Positions 16,071-25,455 are shown, numbered from the stretch's first letter. The stretch is 64,000 nt of DNA from Thiohalorhabdus denitrificans (GCF_001399755.1 NZ_LJCP01000010.1:434001-498000); one strand, 5' to 3'. Numbers and translations: made by a program. The notes: a model not told the origin generated them from the letters alone.

Positions 16071-17903
16071 CTACTCCCCGCGCAGGAAAAAGCGGTCCAG
16101 GGCCTGCATGGACAGGTGTACGTAGGTGGGCCGGCCATGGTTGCACTGTCCGCCCCGCTCGGTGCGCTCCAGGTCCCGCAGGAGCGCGTCCATCTCCTCC
16201 CGGGTGAGGCGCCGGTTGACCCGCACGGAGCCGTGGCAGCCCATCTCCGCCAGCACCTCGTTGGCCGCCTCGGCCACGGGGGCCCCGGAGCCGTACCGGG
16301 CCAGGGTGTCCAGCGTCCGTTCCAGGAGGAGCCCCAGGTCGGCCTCCGCGAGCATGGCCGGTGCCTCCCGGATCAGGGCGCGGCGCGGTCCGGCGGGGTC
16401 CACCTGGAAGCCAAGGCGCTCCAGGGTCCCGGCCTCCTCCTCCAGGAGGACCATTTGCCGTTCGGCGAGATTGACGGCAACCGGCACCAGCAGCGCCTGG
16501 CGCTCCACCCCTTCCTCCTGGTAGGCCCGCTTCAGGCGCTCGTAGGTGATCCGCTCGTGGGCGGCATGCTGGTCCACCAGCACCACCCCGTCCTCGGTCT
16601 GGGCGAGGATGAAGGCCCCGTGGATCTGGGCCAGCGCGTGGCCGAGGGCCGGGGCACCACCCTCATCCGCGCTCCCGGGGGATTCCGGCCCCTCCCCGGG
16701 CCCGGCCTCCGCTTCCTCGACGGCGGGCGCCAGGGCTGCGGACCCGTAGAGCTCCGCGTAGGCGGCGGAGGCCTCGCGCAGGCCGAGACGCGCCTGGCCC
16801 CCCGCCGGAGGGGAACCCGAGCCATCCGGCCGCCCGCCGGGGCCGCCTGCGGACCCCGGCGCGGGCGCCCTTTCGGCCTGCTCCCGGCGGGCCGCGGGCT
16901 CCCCCGGGCGAACCGCCCCCAGGGCCTCCTCCACCGCGTGGCGGATGAAGGCATGGATCCGCCGGCCGTCGGAGAAGCGCACCTCGTGCTTGGTGGGGTG
17001 GACGTTGACGTCCACTTCCGCGGGATCCACCTCCAGGAACAAGGCGTAGGCGGGGTGGCGGTCCTGGTAGAGCACGTCCCGGTAGGCCTCCGCCACGGCA
17101 TGACCCAACAACCGGTCCCGCACCGGGCGCCGGTTCACGAAGAAGTACTGCTGGTCCCGCTGGCCCCGGGCGGCGGTGGGGAGTATGACCCAGCCCGACA
17201 GTCGCAGGCCGTCGCCACTGTCCTGCACCAGGTGCACCGCGTTCTCGGCGAACTGGTCCCCCAGCAGGCGCCCCACCCGGCGCTCGGCGTCCTCCCAGGT
17301 CTCCACCGCCGGCAGCTGGAAGTGGCTGCGGCCGTTGTGGGACAGGATGAAGGCCGTGTCCATGGTGCCCAGGGCAGCCCGGCGCACCGCCTCCACCACG
17401 TGGCTGAGCTCGGTCTTCTCGGTGCGCAGGAACTTGCGCCGGGCGGGGGTGTTGTGGAACAGGTCCCGGACCTCCACGGTGGTGCCCGGCGGATGGGCCG
17501 AGGGGACCACCTCCAGCCCGTCCGCACCAGGAGCCACCTTCACGCCCTCCTCCCCGCCGGCCTCGCGGGTGGTGAGCGTTAGACGCGACACGGAGGCGAT
17601 GCTCGGCAGCGCCTCCCCCCGGAAGCCGAGGGTGGCGATCCGGCTCAGGTCGGCGACGTCCCGGAGCTTGCTCGTAGCGTGAGGAGCCAGGGCGCGCGGG
17701 GCCTCCTCGGGGTCCATGCCCTGCCCGTTGTCCCGCACCCGGATCAGCTTCCCGCCGCCCTGCTCCACCTCGATGGCGATGCGGTCGGCCCCCGCGTCCA
17801 GGCTGTTCTCCACCAGCTCCTTGACCACGGAGGCGGGGCGCTCCACGACCTCCCCGGCAGCGATCTGATTGGCAAGGTGCTCGGGCAACTGGCGTATGGA
17901 CAT
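16071..17903 (-). CDS. mutL: DNA mismatch repair protein MutL, endonuclease type
   Basis: 610 residues from the ATG at 17903 (MSIRQLP). The GHKL ATPase domain shows NSLDAGA, RDNGQGM and GFRGEALPS. A Pro/Ala-rich linker (about 335-410) leads to the dimerisation domain. That domain carries the metal-binding endonuclease motif DQHA-x2-E-x4-E (residues 444-455) plus ACR/CPHGRP-type motifs (CHGSVR and CNHGRP). This motif is missing in E. coli-type MutL, which works with MutH, so this protein should nick DNA itself. It sits between the amidase and miaA as in E. coli. Confidence 0.95.
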   Translation of the reverse strand: MSIRQLPEHLANQIAAGEVVERPASVVKELVENSLDAGADRIAIEVEQGGGKLIRVRDNGQGMDPEEAPRALAPHATSKLRDVADLSRIATLGFRGEALPSIASVSRLTLTTREAGGEEGVKVAPGADGLEVVPSAHPPGTTVEVRDLFHNTPARRKFLRTEKTELSHVVEAVRRAALGTMDTAFILSHNGRSHFQLPAVETWEDAERRVGRLLGDQFAENAVHLVQDSGDGLRLSGWVILPTAARGQRDQQYFFVNRRPVRDRLLGHAVAEAYRDVLYQDRHPAYALFLEVDPAEVDVNVHPTKHEVRFSDGRRIHAFIRHAVEEALGAVRPGEPAARREQAERAPAPGSAGGPGGRPDGSGSPPAGGQARLGLREASAAYAELYGSAALAPAVEEAEAGPGEGPESPGSADEGGAPALGHALAQIHGAFILAQTEDGVVLVDQHAAHERITYERLKRAYQEEGVERQALLVPVAVNLAERQMVLLEEEAGTLERLGFQVDPAGPRRALIREAPAMLAEADLGLLLERTLDTLARYGSGAPVAEAANEVLAEMGCHGSVRVNRRLTREEMDALLRDLERTERGGQCNHGRPTYVHLSMQALDRFFLRGE

Positions 17904-17981
17904 AACGGGTCGTTCGGGGCAGGGGTCCGGAGACCGTGTGGTTGCGGGGCGGCGCCCCTTCCGGGGCGCCATTCTAACCCC

Positions 17982-19292
17982 TCAGGGAATCTCCAGCACC
18001 TTCCCCACCAGGAGCGTGGAGCCCTGGAGGTCGTTGGCCTTCTTGATGGTGGAAACGCTCGTCTGGTGGCGCTCGGCGATGGACCAGAGGGTGTCCCCCT
18101 CCTGCACGGTGTATTCGATGGCGGAGCCATTCCCGCTGGCGATCATCGGCTGCATGCCCCGTTCCTTCAGGAAGCGGGCGCTGCCGTTGGCGACCGCCCG
18201 GGCGATGCGGTTCTGGTACTGGTCGCTCTGGAGGCGCCGCGCCTCCTCCCGGTTGGAGATGAAGCCAGCCTCGATGAGGATGGACGGGATGTCCGGGGAC
18301 TTCAGGACCCGGAACGGGGCCTGGCTCACCTCATCGCTGTGCAGCCGGGTGAAGCTCTCCAACTGATCAAGGATGCCGCTTCCCAACGCCAGGCTGTCGC
18401 TGATGGTGGCCGTCTGCGACAGGTCGAGGAGTACCGAGGCCACCACCTCGTCCACCTTCCCCAAATCCACCCCCCCAGCCAGGTCCGCCTTGTTCTCGCT
18501 GCGCGCCAGCCAGGCCGCCGCCTCGTCGGTGGCCCCTTTGCGCGACAGGGCGTACACGGAGGCCCCCCGGGCATTGGGGGTGTGGAAGGCGTCCGCGTGG
18601 ACGGACAGGAACAGGTCCGCGTTGGCCTCCCGGGCCATCTTCGTCCGCTCTTCCAGCTCCACGAAATAGTCTCCGTCCCGGATCAGGAAAGTCCGGACAC
18701 CCGGCTTCCTGTCAAGCTCCCGCGCCACCCGCTTGGCGAGCTCGAGCACCACGTCCTTCTCCTGCACCCCACCGGGGCCGATGGCCCCGGGATCCTCGCC
18801 GCCGTGCCCGGCGTCCACGGCCACCAGCACCTCGTCCGCACCGGTGCGCTCGCGGGCCTCGGCCACCGGGCGATCGCCCCCCTCCTCACGGTAGAGGTCG
18901 ATCACCAGACGGTGTCCGTGCCGGCCGTGGGGTTTGAGCTGGAAGGTCTTGGGCTTGACGTCCTGCCGCAGGTCCATCACCACCCGGAAAGTGCCGCTTT
19001 CCGGATAGCCGGTGCGCACGGCTTCCAGGACGGGGTCGGGGAGCTCCAGATCCTCGGGGTCGGCCCGGCTCTCCACCCCTTCCAGGTCCACCACCACCCG
19101 GGCAGGGTCCTTGAGGCGGAAGAGGCGATGGTCCACCTGGCCGTCCAGATCCAGGACCACCCGGGTGTGGTCCGGGGCCGTCCACATCCGGATATCCCTT
19201 ACGGTATTTCCGCTAGCGGCAAGGGACCACGGGAAAAGAATTACCATTATAAGGGCCATCCCCAGGAAACGGCCCGGAATCTTAATCCGCAT
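17982..19292 (-). CDS. N-acetylmuramoyl-L-alanine amidase with AMIN and LysM domains (AmiB/AmiC type)
   Basis: 436 residues from ATG 19292 (an in-frame ATG at 19307 lacks a ribosome site; GGGGAT precedes 19292). A signal peptide (about 1-27, ending SLAAS) is followed by an AMIN domain (about 33-140), the zinc amidase_3 domain (about 163-380; ligands in DAGHGG, VQEKD and SVHAD, catalytic Glu in LIEAGF), and a C-terminal LysM domain (YTVQEGDTLWSIAERH onward). It cleaves peptides from glycan strands at the septum. AMIN targets the Tol-Pal/septal region; the C-terminal LysM is as in AmiB. It overlaps tsaE by 11 bases. Confidence 0.93.
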   Translation of the reverse strand: MRIKIPGRFLGMALIMVILFPWSLAASGNTVRDIRMWTAPDHTRVVLDLDGQVDHRLFRLKDPARVVVDLEGVESRADPEDLELPDPVLEAVRTGYPESGTFRVVMDLRQDVKPKTFQLKPHGRHGHRLVIDLYREEGGDRPVAEARERTGADEVLVAVDAGHGGEDPGAIGPGGVQEKDVVLELAKRVARELDRKPGVRTFLIRDGDYFVELEERTKMAREANADLFLSVHADAFHTPNARGASVYALSRKGATDEAAAWLARSENKADLAGGVDLGKVDEVVASVLLDLSQTATISDSLALGSGILDQLESFTRLHSDEVSQAPFRVLKSPDIPSILIEAGFISNREEARRLQSDQYQNRIARAVANGSARFLKERGMQPMIASGNGSAIEYTVQEGDTLWSIAERHQTSVSTIKKANDLQGSTLLVGKVLEIP

Positions 19293-19767
19293 CGGTATCC
19301 CCGCCATAGCCGGTGAAAGCCTCCACCAGGGAGCGTCCAGCCTCGGATCCCGCCTTCAACCGGATCCTCCGGCCCTCGGCATCCAGGTAGCTGGTTTCAA
19401 TAATTGCGTCCGGAGGGGGCAGGACACCCCCGGCCCGTTCCGCCCATTCCAAAATACAAATGCATCTCGGGCAAAAGTACTCCTCGGCCCCAAAAAATTG
19501 CAACTCTTCAGGGTCGGACAGCCGATACAGATCAAAATGGTAAATGGGTCCGGCATACCCTTTGTACGGTTCCACCAGCGTATAGGTGGGACTCTTGATG
19601 GGGCCCTCGACCCCCAGTCCGCGCAGCAGTCCGCGCACGAGGGTGGTCTTGCCCGCTCCGATCTCCCCGCGCAGGTGGATGACCATGCCCGGGCGCAGGG
19701 AGGCGGCCAGATGCTCCCCCAGCCCCTCCTGGACCCGTTCCCCCTCGATGCGGCGCTCCGCTTCCAA
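19282..19767 (-). CDS. tsaE: tRNA threonylcarbamoyladenosine biosynthesis ATPase TsaE
   Basis: 161 residues with Walker A GEIGAGKTT near residue 35 and the SPTYTLVEPY segment typical of TsaE/YjeE, then YHFDLYRL and LEWAERA. It works with TsaB and TsaD to make t6A37 in ANN-decoding tRNAs. The start lies five bases after the stop of the CBS protein. In E. coli tsaE directly follows nnr; here a CBS gene is inserted between them. Confidence 0.94.
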   Translation of the reverse strand: MEAERRIEGERVQEGLGEHLAASLRPGMVIHLRGEIGAGKTTLVRGLLRGLGVEGPIKSPTYTLVEPYKGYAGPIYHFDLYRLSDPEELQFFGAEEYFCPRCICILEWAERAGGVLPPPDAIIETSYLDAEGRRIRLKAGSEAGRSLVEAFTGYGGDTDAD

Positions 19768-19772
19768 GGACG

Positions 19773-20231
19773 CTATCCCCGCTGGCTGAGCGCCCGGATG
19801 ATGTCGGTGTTGGTGACGATCCCGAGGAGCTTCTGGTCCTCATCGAGTACGGGAACGATGTGGATGTGGTGCTCGGACAACAGGGTGGCTACCTCCGAGA
19901 GATCGGCCTCGGGGGTCACGTAGTCCACGTCCCGGGTGCACAGGTCCCCGGCGGTGGTGGCGGTGGCCTTGCGCAAGTCCTCCTCGTACTGTTTGACCCC
20001 CGAGATGGGGATCAGGGTGTCCAGGATGGTGATCATGGTGGGCAGATGGATGCGCTTGTTGCTGTCCACCAGGTCCGAATCGGTGACCAGGCCCACCAGG
20101 CGGTTGTCTTCATCCACCACCGGGACGCCGTGGTGCTGCGTCTCCAGTAGCAGCTCGGCCACCTCCTGGACTCCGGTGTCCTCGGTAACGGTTACCGGGT
20201 CCGGGGTCATGATCTCGCGTGCTTTGGGCAT
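19773..20231 (-). CDS. CBS domain pair protein
   Basis: 152 residues made of two CBS repeats (about 7-65 and 95-150) and little else. Both repeats are recognisable: MTPDPVTVTEDTGVQEVAELL with GVPVVDEDNRLVGLVTDSDL, then YVTPEADLSEVATLL with HIVPVLDEDQKLLGIVTNTDI. Stand-alone CBS pairs usually bind adenine nucleotides and regulate a partner. The partner is unknown; neighbours are nnr (NADHX/NADPHX repair) and tsaE, with 12 and 5 bases between. It is not part of the usual cluster in other gammaproteobacteria. Confidence 0.9.
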   Translation of the reverse strand: MPKAREIMTPDPVTVTEDTGVQEVAELLLETQHHGVPVVDEDNRLVGLVTDSDLVDSNKRIHLPTMITILDTLIPISGVKQYEEDLRKATATTAGDLCTRDVDYVTPEADLSEVATLLSEHHIHIVPVLDEDQKLLGIVTNTDIIRALSQRG

Positions 20232-20243
20232 GCTTGCTCCGTT

Positions 20244-21770
20244 CTAGTTGTTGGCCGCTGCGCGGGGTGCAGGGACAAGCTCCGCCCAGACCCCGGGCAG
20301 CGCGTCGGCACATTCCGTGGCGGTGTATCCGAAGGGCCCACGCTCCTCGGCAACCCGGTCGGCCGCCCGTCCGTGGGCCCAGACGGCGCGGCAGGACGCC
20401 TGGAAAGCATCGCCCCGGTCCGCAGCCAGGCGGGCCGCCACGATCCCGGTCAAAACGTCCCCCTGGCCGGCCATGGCCATCCCCGGATTGCCGGTGGGAT
20501 TCACCGCGTAGCGGCCATCCGGGGCGCGGACAACGGAACCCGCGCCCTTCAGGCAGCACACGGCATCGTAGCGTTCCGCGATCCGCTGGGCGGCCTCGAA
20601 GCGATCCGCCTGGACGCGGCCGGGCTCCGTCCCGAGGAGCCGCGCGGCCTCCCCGGGGTGGGGGGTGAGCACCGTCGGGGCGTCCCGGCAGGCCGCGGCC
20701 TCGACCAGATGCGGGTGCTCCGCCAGCAGGTTCAGGCCGTCGGCGTCCACGACAACGGGTACGGGTTGGGCCAGGGCGTCTTCCAGCAGGGTGAGGGCCT
20801 GGGCGGAGCGCCCCATCCCCGGCCCCACCGCCAGGACCCCGGACCGCGCGGTGGCCGCCTCGGGCAACCCCGTGTCCGAATCCCACGCCGCGGTCATCAG
20901 CTCGGGGCGACTGGCGGTCGCCTGCGCGGAGGCCTCCCGCGGAAGGCAGCATACCACCCACCCGGCTCCGCCCCGCAGGGCCGACCAGGCGGCCATGACC
21001 GCGGCGCCGGTGGTCCCGGTCGCCCCACCGGCCACCACCACGCGGCCGAAATCGCCCTTGTGGGCGTTCCCGCGCCGCGCCTCGAGCCGTAGGGCCGCGG
21101 CGACCAGGCGACGGCCCGCGGCGGGCCGGGCGGAACGGATCCCCTCGGGAATGCCCAGCCCTTCGAAGCGCACTTCCCCGGCGGTCCCGGGCCCCTCGGC
21201 GGTGAACAGGCCCCGCTTCAGGCCGACGAAGGTAACCGTCAGCTCGGCCGCGGCAGCCACCCCCAGAACCTGCCCGGTATCGGAATGGAGCCCGGAGGGA
21301 ATGTCCACGGCCACCACCGGGGCCGTGTCCGCGTTTGCCGCCTCGATGAGCTCGCGGTAGGGCGGACGGACCTCCCGATCCAGGCCGGTACCCAGCAGAG
21401 CGTCCACCACCAGATCGTACCCTGCCGGGGAGGCGGAGGCCGGCAGTACCTCGCCGCCCTCCTCCCGCCAGCGCCGGGCGGCCTGGGCCGCATCCCCCTG
21501 CAAACGGTCGGGGTCCGAGGCGGCGATCAGGTCCACCCGGCATCCCCGCTCGCGGAGCCGGCGCGCCACCACGTAGCCGTCACCGCCGTTGTTGCCGCCC
21601 CCGGCCAGGACCACCACGCGGAGCTCGCCAATCCGCGGCCAGCGGGTGTCGATGGCGTCCACGACCCCCTCCCCGGCCCGCTCCATGAGCACCAGGCCCG
21701 GGATGCCGGCGTCCATGGCCGCCCGGTCCAGACGGCGGACCTCCTCAGCGGTGTAGAGACGATCTTCCAT
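20244..21770 (-). CDS. nnr: Bifunctional NAD(P)HX epimerase / ADP-dependent NAD(P)HX dehydratase
   Basis: 508 residues from ATG 21770 (MEDRLYTAEEVRRLDRAAMD). The N-terminal epimerase (YjeF_N, about 1-215) has GGGNNGGDGYV; the C-terminal dehydratase (ribokinase-like, about 225-500) has KGDFGRV, LTPHPGEAARL and NPGMAMAGQGDVLTG. It repairs hydrated NADH and NADPH. It is the first gene of the nnr-CBS-tsaE-amidase-mutL-miaA-hflKC run and is divergent from the pterin dehydratase gene. Confidence 0.95.
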   Translation of the reverse strand: MEDRLYTAEEVRRLDRAAMDAGIPGLVLMERAGEGVVDAIDTRWPRIGELRVVVLAGGGNNGGDGYVVARRLRERGCRVDLIAASDPDRLQGDAAQAARRWREEGGEVLPASASPAGYDLVVDALLGTGLDREVRPPYRELIEAANADTAPVVAVDIPSGLHSDTGQVLGVAAAAELTVTFVGLKRGLFTAEGPGTAGEVRFEGLGIPEGIRSARPAAGRRLVAAALRLEARRGNAHKGDFGRVVVAGGATGTTGAAVMAAWSALRGGAGWVVCCLPREASAQATASRPELMTAAWDSDTGLPEAATARSGVLAVGPGMGRSAQALTLLEDALAQPVPVVVDADGLNLLAEHPHLVEAAACRDAPTVLTPHPGEAARLLGTEPGRVQADRFEAAQRIAERYDAVCCLKGAGSVVRAPDGRYAVNPTGNPGMAMAGQGDVLTGIVAARLAADRGDAFQASCRAVWAHGRAADRVAEERGPFGYTATECADALPGVWAELVPAPRAAANN

Positions 21771-21908
21771 GCGCCATACCTCGCCTGCTGGGCACCGGGC
21801 CGGCGAAGGGGCCCGGTTTGACCCGCCTCTGGGCCAATGGTACCTGTTCCAGGATATAACGGATCCCGGCGGTACGCCCGGCCGGCCAACCCCAACGGAG
21901 CCGATCCC

Positions 21909-22262
21909 ATGGAACTGACCGATAAACGCTGCGCCCCTTGCGAGGGCGGCACCCCTCCCCTCTCCGGCGAGGAGGCCCAGTCCCTGCTCCAGGAGCTCAA
22001 CGCCTCTGCCGAGGCCCAGAAGACCCCCTGGACCGTAACCGCGGACGAGCGGCAGCTCAAGAAAGGCTTCAAGCTCAAGAACTTCGTGGAGGCGGTGGAC
22101 TTCGTCAACCGCATCAAGGACGTCGCGGAGGAGGAGAGCCACCACCCGGACCTGGAAGTGGGCTACGGCAAGGTGGTGGTCCGCCTGACCACCCACGCCA
22201 TCGGCGGCCTCTCCGAGAACGACTTCATCCTCGCCGCCAAGATCGACGCCCTGCGCTCCTGA
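21909..22262 (+). CDS. phhB: 4a-hydroxytetrahydrobiopterin dehydratase (pterin-4a-carbinolamine dehydratase)
   Basis: 117 residues from the ATG at 21909; the frame is open earlier without a better start. The family signature is seen: LKKGFKLKNFVEAVDFVNRI, EEESHHPDLEVGYGKVVVRLTTH and GGLSENDF. The paired His residues act in dehydrating 4a-hydroxy-tetrahydropterin. No phenylalanine hydroxylase is in the window, so it may serve recycling for another pterin enzyme or have a moonlighting role. A TATAAC -10-like box lies at 21855-21860. Confidence 0.92.
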   Translation: MELTDKRCAPCEGGTPPLSGEEAQSLLQELNASAEAQKTPWTVTADERQLKKGFKLKNFVEAVDFVNRIKDVAEEESHHPDLEVGYGKVVVRLTTHAIGGLSENDFILAAKIDALRS

Positions 22263-22366
22263 GTCCGGCCCGCTCCCCACGCCCATCCGGCTCCAACCCG
22301 GCCTTGCCAAGCGCCTCCTCCGGCCCCATCTTCGTATTTCCCCACCCTGGCAAGGAGCGGAGCCGG

Positions 22367-22567
22367 ATGTCGCGGATCCTGATCGTCCTCGGTGTCGTCC
22401 TTATCGCCGCGGGCCTGCTCTGGCCCCTGCTCCAGAAGGCGGGGCTGGGCCGCCTTCCGGGGGACATCGTCATCCAGCGGGACAACTTCCACTTCTACTT
22501 CCCCCTCACCACCTCCATCCTCATCAGCCTGCTGGTCAGTCTGGTGATCTGGCTGTTCCGGAAATAG
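22367..22567 (+). CDS. DUF2905 small membrane protein
   Basis: 66 residues, preceded by a clear AAGGAGCGG ribosome site at 22351-22359. Two membrane helices (about 3-20 and 46-63) flank a GRLPGDIVI loop, the hallmark of DUF2905. Function is unknown. It lies 104 bases after the pterin dehydratase and is convergent with secF. Confidence 0.88.
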   Translation: MSRILIVLGVVLIAAGLLWPLLQKAGLGRLPGDIVIQRDNFHFYFPLTTSILISLLVSLVIWLFRK

Positions 22568-22622
22568 AACACCCCAAACACCGGTGGACGGCGGGGGCTG
22601 ACGAGGAATTCCGAGCACGGAG

Positions 22623-22653
22623 TAAAAAAAGGCCGCCCCCGGAGGGACGGCCC
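22623..22653 (-). terminator. Rho-independent terminator of yajC-secD-secF
   Basis: On the minus strand a 9-bp GC-rich stem (GGCCGTCCC with GGGGCGGCC, loop TCCG, one mismatch) is followed by seven Ts. It lies 25 bases past the secF stop. The same hairpin could help end the convergent DUF2905 transcript. Confidence 0.85.
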
Positions 22654-22677
22654 AATAGGACACGGGCGGGGAACGGC

Positions 22678-23631
22678 TCAGGGACCGTGCACCTCTCCGG
22701 CCTCCGGTTCCTCGCTGGGCTTGCGGCTCATCATGTCGCTCCGGGTCACCCCGAGGACCAGCGCGAGCGGGGCGCCGACGAAGACGGAGGAATAGGTGCC
22801 GATCAGCACGCCAGTAATCAGGGCGGTGGCGAAGCCGTGGATCACGGGACCGCCCAGGAAGAACAGACTGAGCAGCACCAGCAGGGTGGTCGAGGAGGTG
22901 ACCACCGTCCGGGCGAGGGTCTGGTTGACGCTGGCGTTCATCACCTCCTCGGTCCCCGCCTTGCGCATCTTGCGCAAGTTCTCGCGGATCCGGTCGAACA
23001 CCACGATGGTGTCATTGAGGCTGTAGCCGATCACCGCCAGCACCGCCGCCACCACGGGCAGATCAAACTCCAGACCGGTGAGGGAGAACACCCCCAGAGT
23101 GATCAGGACATCATGCAGCAGGGCGGCCACGCTGCCCACGGCGAAACGCAGCTCGAAACGCCAGGCCACGTAGATCAGGATGCCGATCAGGGCGTAGAGC
23201 AAGGCCATGAGGCCCTGCTGGGTCAGCTCCTCCCCCACCTGCGGGCCTACGAATTCCACCCGGCGCATTTCCACCGAGACCCCCTCGGGGGCCCCGGTAC
23301 GCAGGGCCTCGAGGACCTCGTTGGAGACCGTGGCCGAATCCCGGCCCTGGGTGGTGGGTACCCGCACCAGGATGTCCTCGGGGGCCCCGAAGGTCTGCAC
23401 GATGACCCGGTCGATCCCGGTCGCGTGCAGGTCCTCGCGCACCTCCGCCACCGAGATCTCCTGGCTGTAGCCCACCTCCACCAGGGTGCCGCCGGTGAAG
23501 TCGATGCCGAAGTTCAGCCCCTTCGTCAGGAGGCTGCCCATAGCCACCAGCAGGAGCAGGATGGAGAAGGCGAAGGCCTTGCGGCGATGCCCAAGGAAGG
23601 GGAAATGGGTGTCCTGGGGTACCAGGTGCAT
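22678..23631 (-). CDS. secF: Protein translocase subunit SecF
   Basis: 317 residues, six membrane segments. Recognisable motifs are FGIDFTGGTLVEV near residue 30 and VIGYSLNDTIVVFDRIREN near 205, which are the SecF signatures. SecD and SecF use the proton gradient to pull exported proteins through SecYEG on the periplasmic side. It starts three bases after the secD stop. Confidence 0.97.
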   Translation of the reverse strand: MHLVPQDTHFPFLGHRRKAFAFSILLLLVAMGSLLTKGLNFGIDFTGGTLVEVGYSQEISVAEVREDLHATGIDRVIVQTFGAPEDILVRVPTTQGRDSATVSNEVLEALRTGAPEGVSVEMRRVEFVGPQVGEELTQQGLMALLYALIGILIYVAWRFELRFAVGSVAALLHDVLITLGVFSLTGLEFDLPVVAAVLAVIGYSLNDTIVVFDRIRENLRKMRKAGTEEVMNASVNQTLARTVVTSSTTLLVLLSLFFLGGPVIHGFATALITGVLIGTYSSVFVGAPLALVLGVTRSDMMSRKPSEEPEAGEVHGP

Positions 23632-23634
23632 GGC

Positions 23635-25446
23635 TCAGCCCTCCCCGATGGATAGCCGCGCGAGCCGACGGCGGCCCACGGAAAGATTGATGATGGCCCG
23701 GGTCACCATGATGGCGGTGAACATGGAGGTGAGGATGCCCACCGACAAAGTAACGGCGAAGCCCTTCACCGGGCCGCTGCCGAACTGGAACAGCACCAGG
23801 GCCGCGATCAGGGTGGTGATGTTGGCGTCAGCGATGGTGGACAGGGCCTTGCCGTAGCCGGCGTTGATGGCGGCGTGGGGGGTGTTGCCCACGCGCACCT
23901 CCTCGCGGATGCGCTCGAAGATCAGGGTATTGGCGTCCACGGCCATGCCAACGGTGAGCACGATACCGGCGATACCGGGCAGGGTCAGGGTGGCCTGGAG
24001 CAGGGACATGACGGCCACGATGAACACCAGGTTGAGGACCAGGGCCACGTTGGCCACCAGGCCAAACAGCCGGTAGTACACGGCCATGAAGGCCACCACC
24101 AGCAGGAAGCCGATGACGATGGAATTGAAGCCCTGCTCGATGGAGTCCTGGCCCAGGGTCGGGCCCACGGTACGCTCCTCCACCACGTGAGCGGGCGCGG
24201 GCAGCGCCCCGGCCCGCAGCATCAGGGCCACGTCGTGGGACTCCTCGGGGTTCTCCATGCCGGTGATCTGGGCCCGGCCGCCCCCGATCCGCTCCTGGAT
24301 CACCGGGGCGGTGATCACCTCCTCGTCCAGGAGGATGGCCATGCGCTGGCCCACGTTGTCCCCGGTGAGGCGGCCGAACAGCCGGGCGCCGCGGGAATCG
24401 AAGCTCACGTGCACCAAGGGCTGGTTGTTCCGCTGGCTGAAGCCGGCCCGGGCGTCGGTGATGAACTCCCCGGACAGGGCGGTGCGCTTCTTCAGCAGGA
24501 AGGGCTGGCCCTCCTGGCGGCCGTAGTAGATGTCGGAACCGGGCGGGGGACCCTCCTCGAGGGCCTTTTCCAGGTTGTGCTCCTCGTCCACCAGCTTGAA
24601 CTCGAGCTGGGCGGTGGAGCCCACCACCTCCTTGGCGCGCGCGGTGTCCTGGATGCCGGGCAGCTGGACCACCACCCGGTCCTCGCCCTGCTGCTGGATC
24701 ACCGGCTCGGAAACGCCGAGCTGGTTCACGCGGGTGCGCATGGTGGTGATGCTCTGCTCCAGCGCCCACTCCTGGAGCCGGTTGCGCTCCTCGGGGGTGA
24801 CCCGCGCCTGCAGGAACTCCCCGCCGCGCTCGCTGGGGGACAGGCTCAGCTCCCGGTACTGATTCTGGACGACATCCTGGGCCTTCTCGGCCTCGGCGGG
24901 GCTGTCGAACTTGAGCCGGAGGTAGGTGTCCTTCGCCGATTCCACCAGCTGTACGTCGCGATAGCGGACCTCCGCCTCGCGGAAGGCCGTGCGCAGGTCA
25001 TCCACATAGCGCTCGTAGGCCCGCTCCACGGCCTTGGCCACCTCCACCTCCATGAGGAGGTGCACCCCGCCGCGCAGGTCCAGGCCGAGGGCCATGGTCT
25101 TGCCGCCGACGGCCTGGAGCCAACCGGGCACCGCGGACAAACGCATGGGCCCCACCGCGTGGTTGTCCAGCTGCGTCTGGAGGATGTCCCGGGCTTCCTC
25201 GCGCGTCTCGCGCTCGTCGAACCGGACCGCCACGCCCCGGTCCCGCCGCATGATGCCGCGGTATTCCACGCCGGAGTCGTCGAGGGCGCTCTTCACCTCC
25301 TCCAGGTCCACATCCCGGGCCTGCCCCTGGGTGGAGCTCACCAGGAGGCCGGGGTCGGTGCCAAAGAAGGTGGGGATGGCATACAGGATCGCCAGCAGGA
25401 TGGCGCCGGCGATTACCGCGTACTTCCAGAGGGGATATCGGTTCAT
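23635..25446 (-). CDS. secD: Protein translocase subunit SecD
   Basis: 603 residues: first membrane helix (about 8-26), MALGLDLRGGVHLLMEV near residue 115, a long periplasmic P1 region, then five helices at the C-terminus including TVGMAVDANTLIFERIREE, the SecD signature. Length matches gammaproteobacterial SecD. Part of yajC-secD-secF; yajC is nine bases upstream. Confidence 0.97.
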   Translation of the reverse strand: MNRYPLWKYAVIAGAILLAILYAIPTFFGTDPGLLVSSTQGQARDVDLEEVKSALDDSGVEYRGIMRRDRGVAVRFDERETREEARDILQTQLDNHAVGPMRLSAVPGWLQAVGGKTMALGLDLRGGVHLLMEVEVAKAVERAYERYVDDLRTAFREAEVRYRDVQLVESAKDTYLRLKFDSPAEAEKAQDVVQNQYRELSLSPSERGGEFLQARVTPEERNRLQEWALEQSITTMRTRVNQLGVSEPVIQQQGEDRVVVQLPGIQDTARAKEVVGSTAQLEFKLVDEEHNLEKALEEGPPPGSDIYYGRQEGQPFLLKKRTALSGEFITDARAGFSQRNNQPLVHVSFDSRGARLFGRLTGDNVGQRMAILLDEEVITAPVIQERIGGGRAQITGMENPEESHDVALMLRAGALPAPAHVVEERTVGPTLGQDSIEQGFNSIVIGFLLVVAFMAVYYRLFGLVANVALVLNLVFIVAVMSLLQATLTLPGIAGIVLTVGMAVDANTLIFERIREEVRVGNTPHAAINAGYGKALSTIADANITTLIAALVLFQFGSGPVKGFAVTLSVGILTSMFTAIMVTRAIINLSVGRRRLARLSIGEG

Positions 25447-25455
25447 GACGGGCGG

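Noticed and set aside
15066-17582. An 838-codon open frame on the plus strand
   Set aside because: Antisense to miaA and mutL, which have clear motifs; composition is that of a GC-rich shadow frame.
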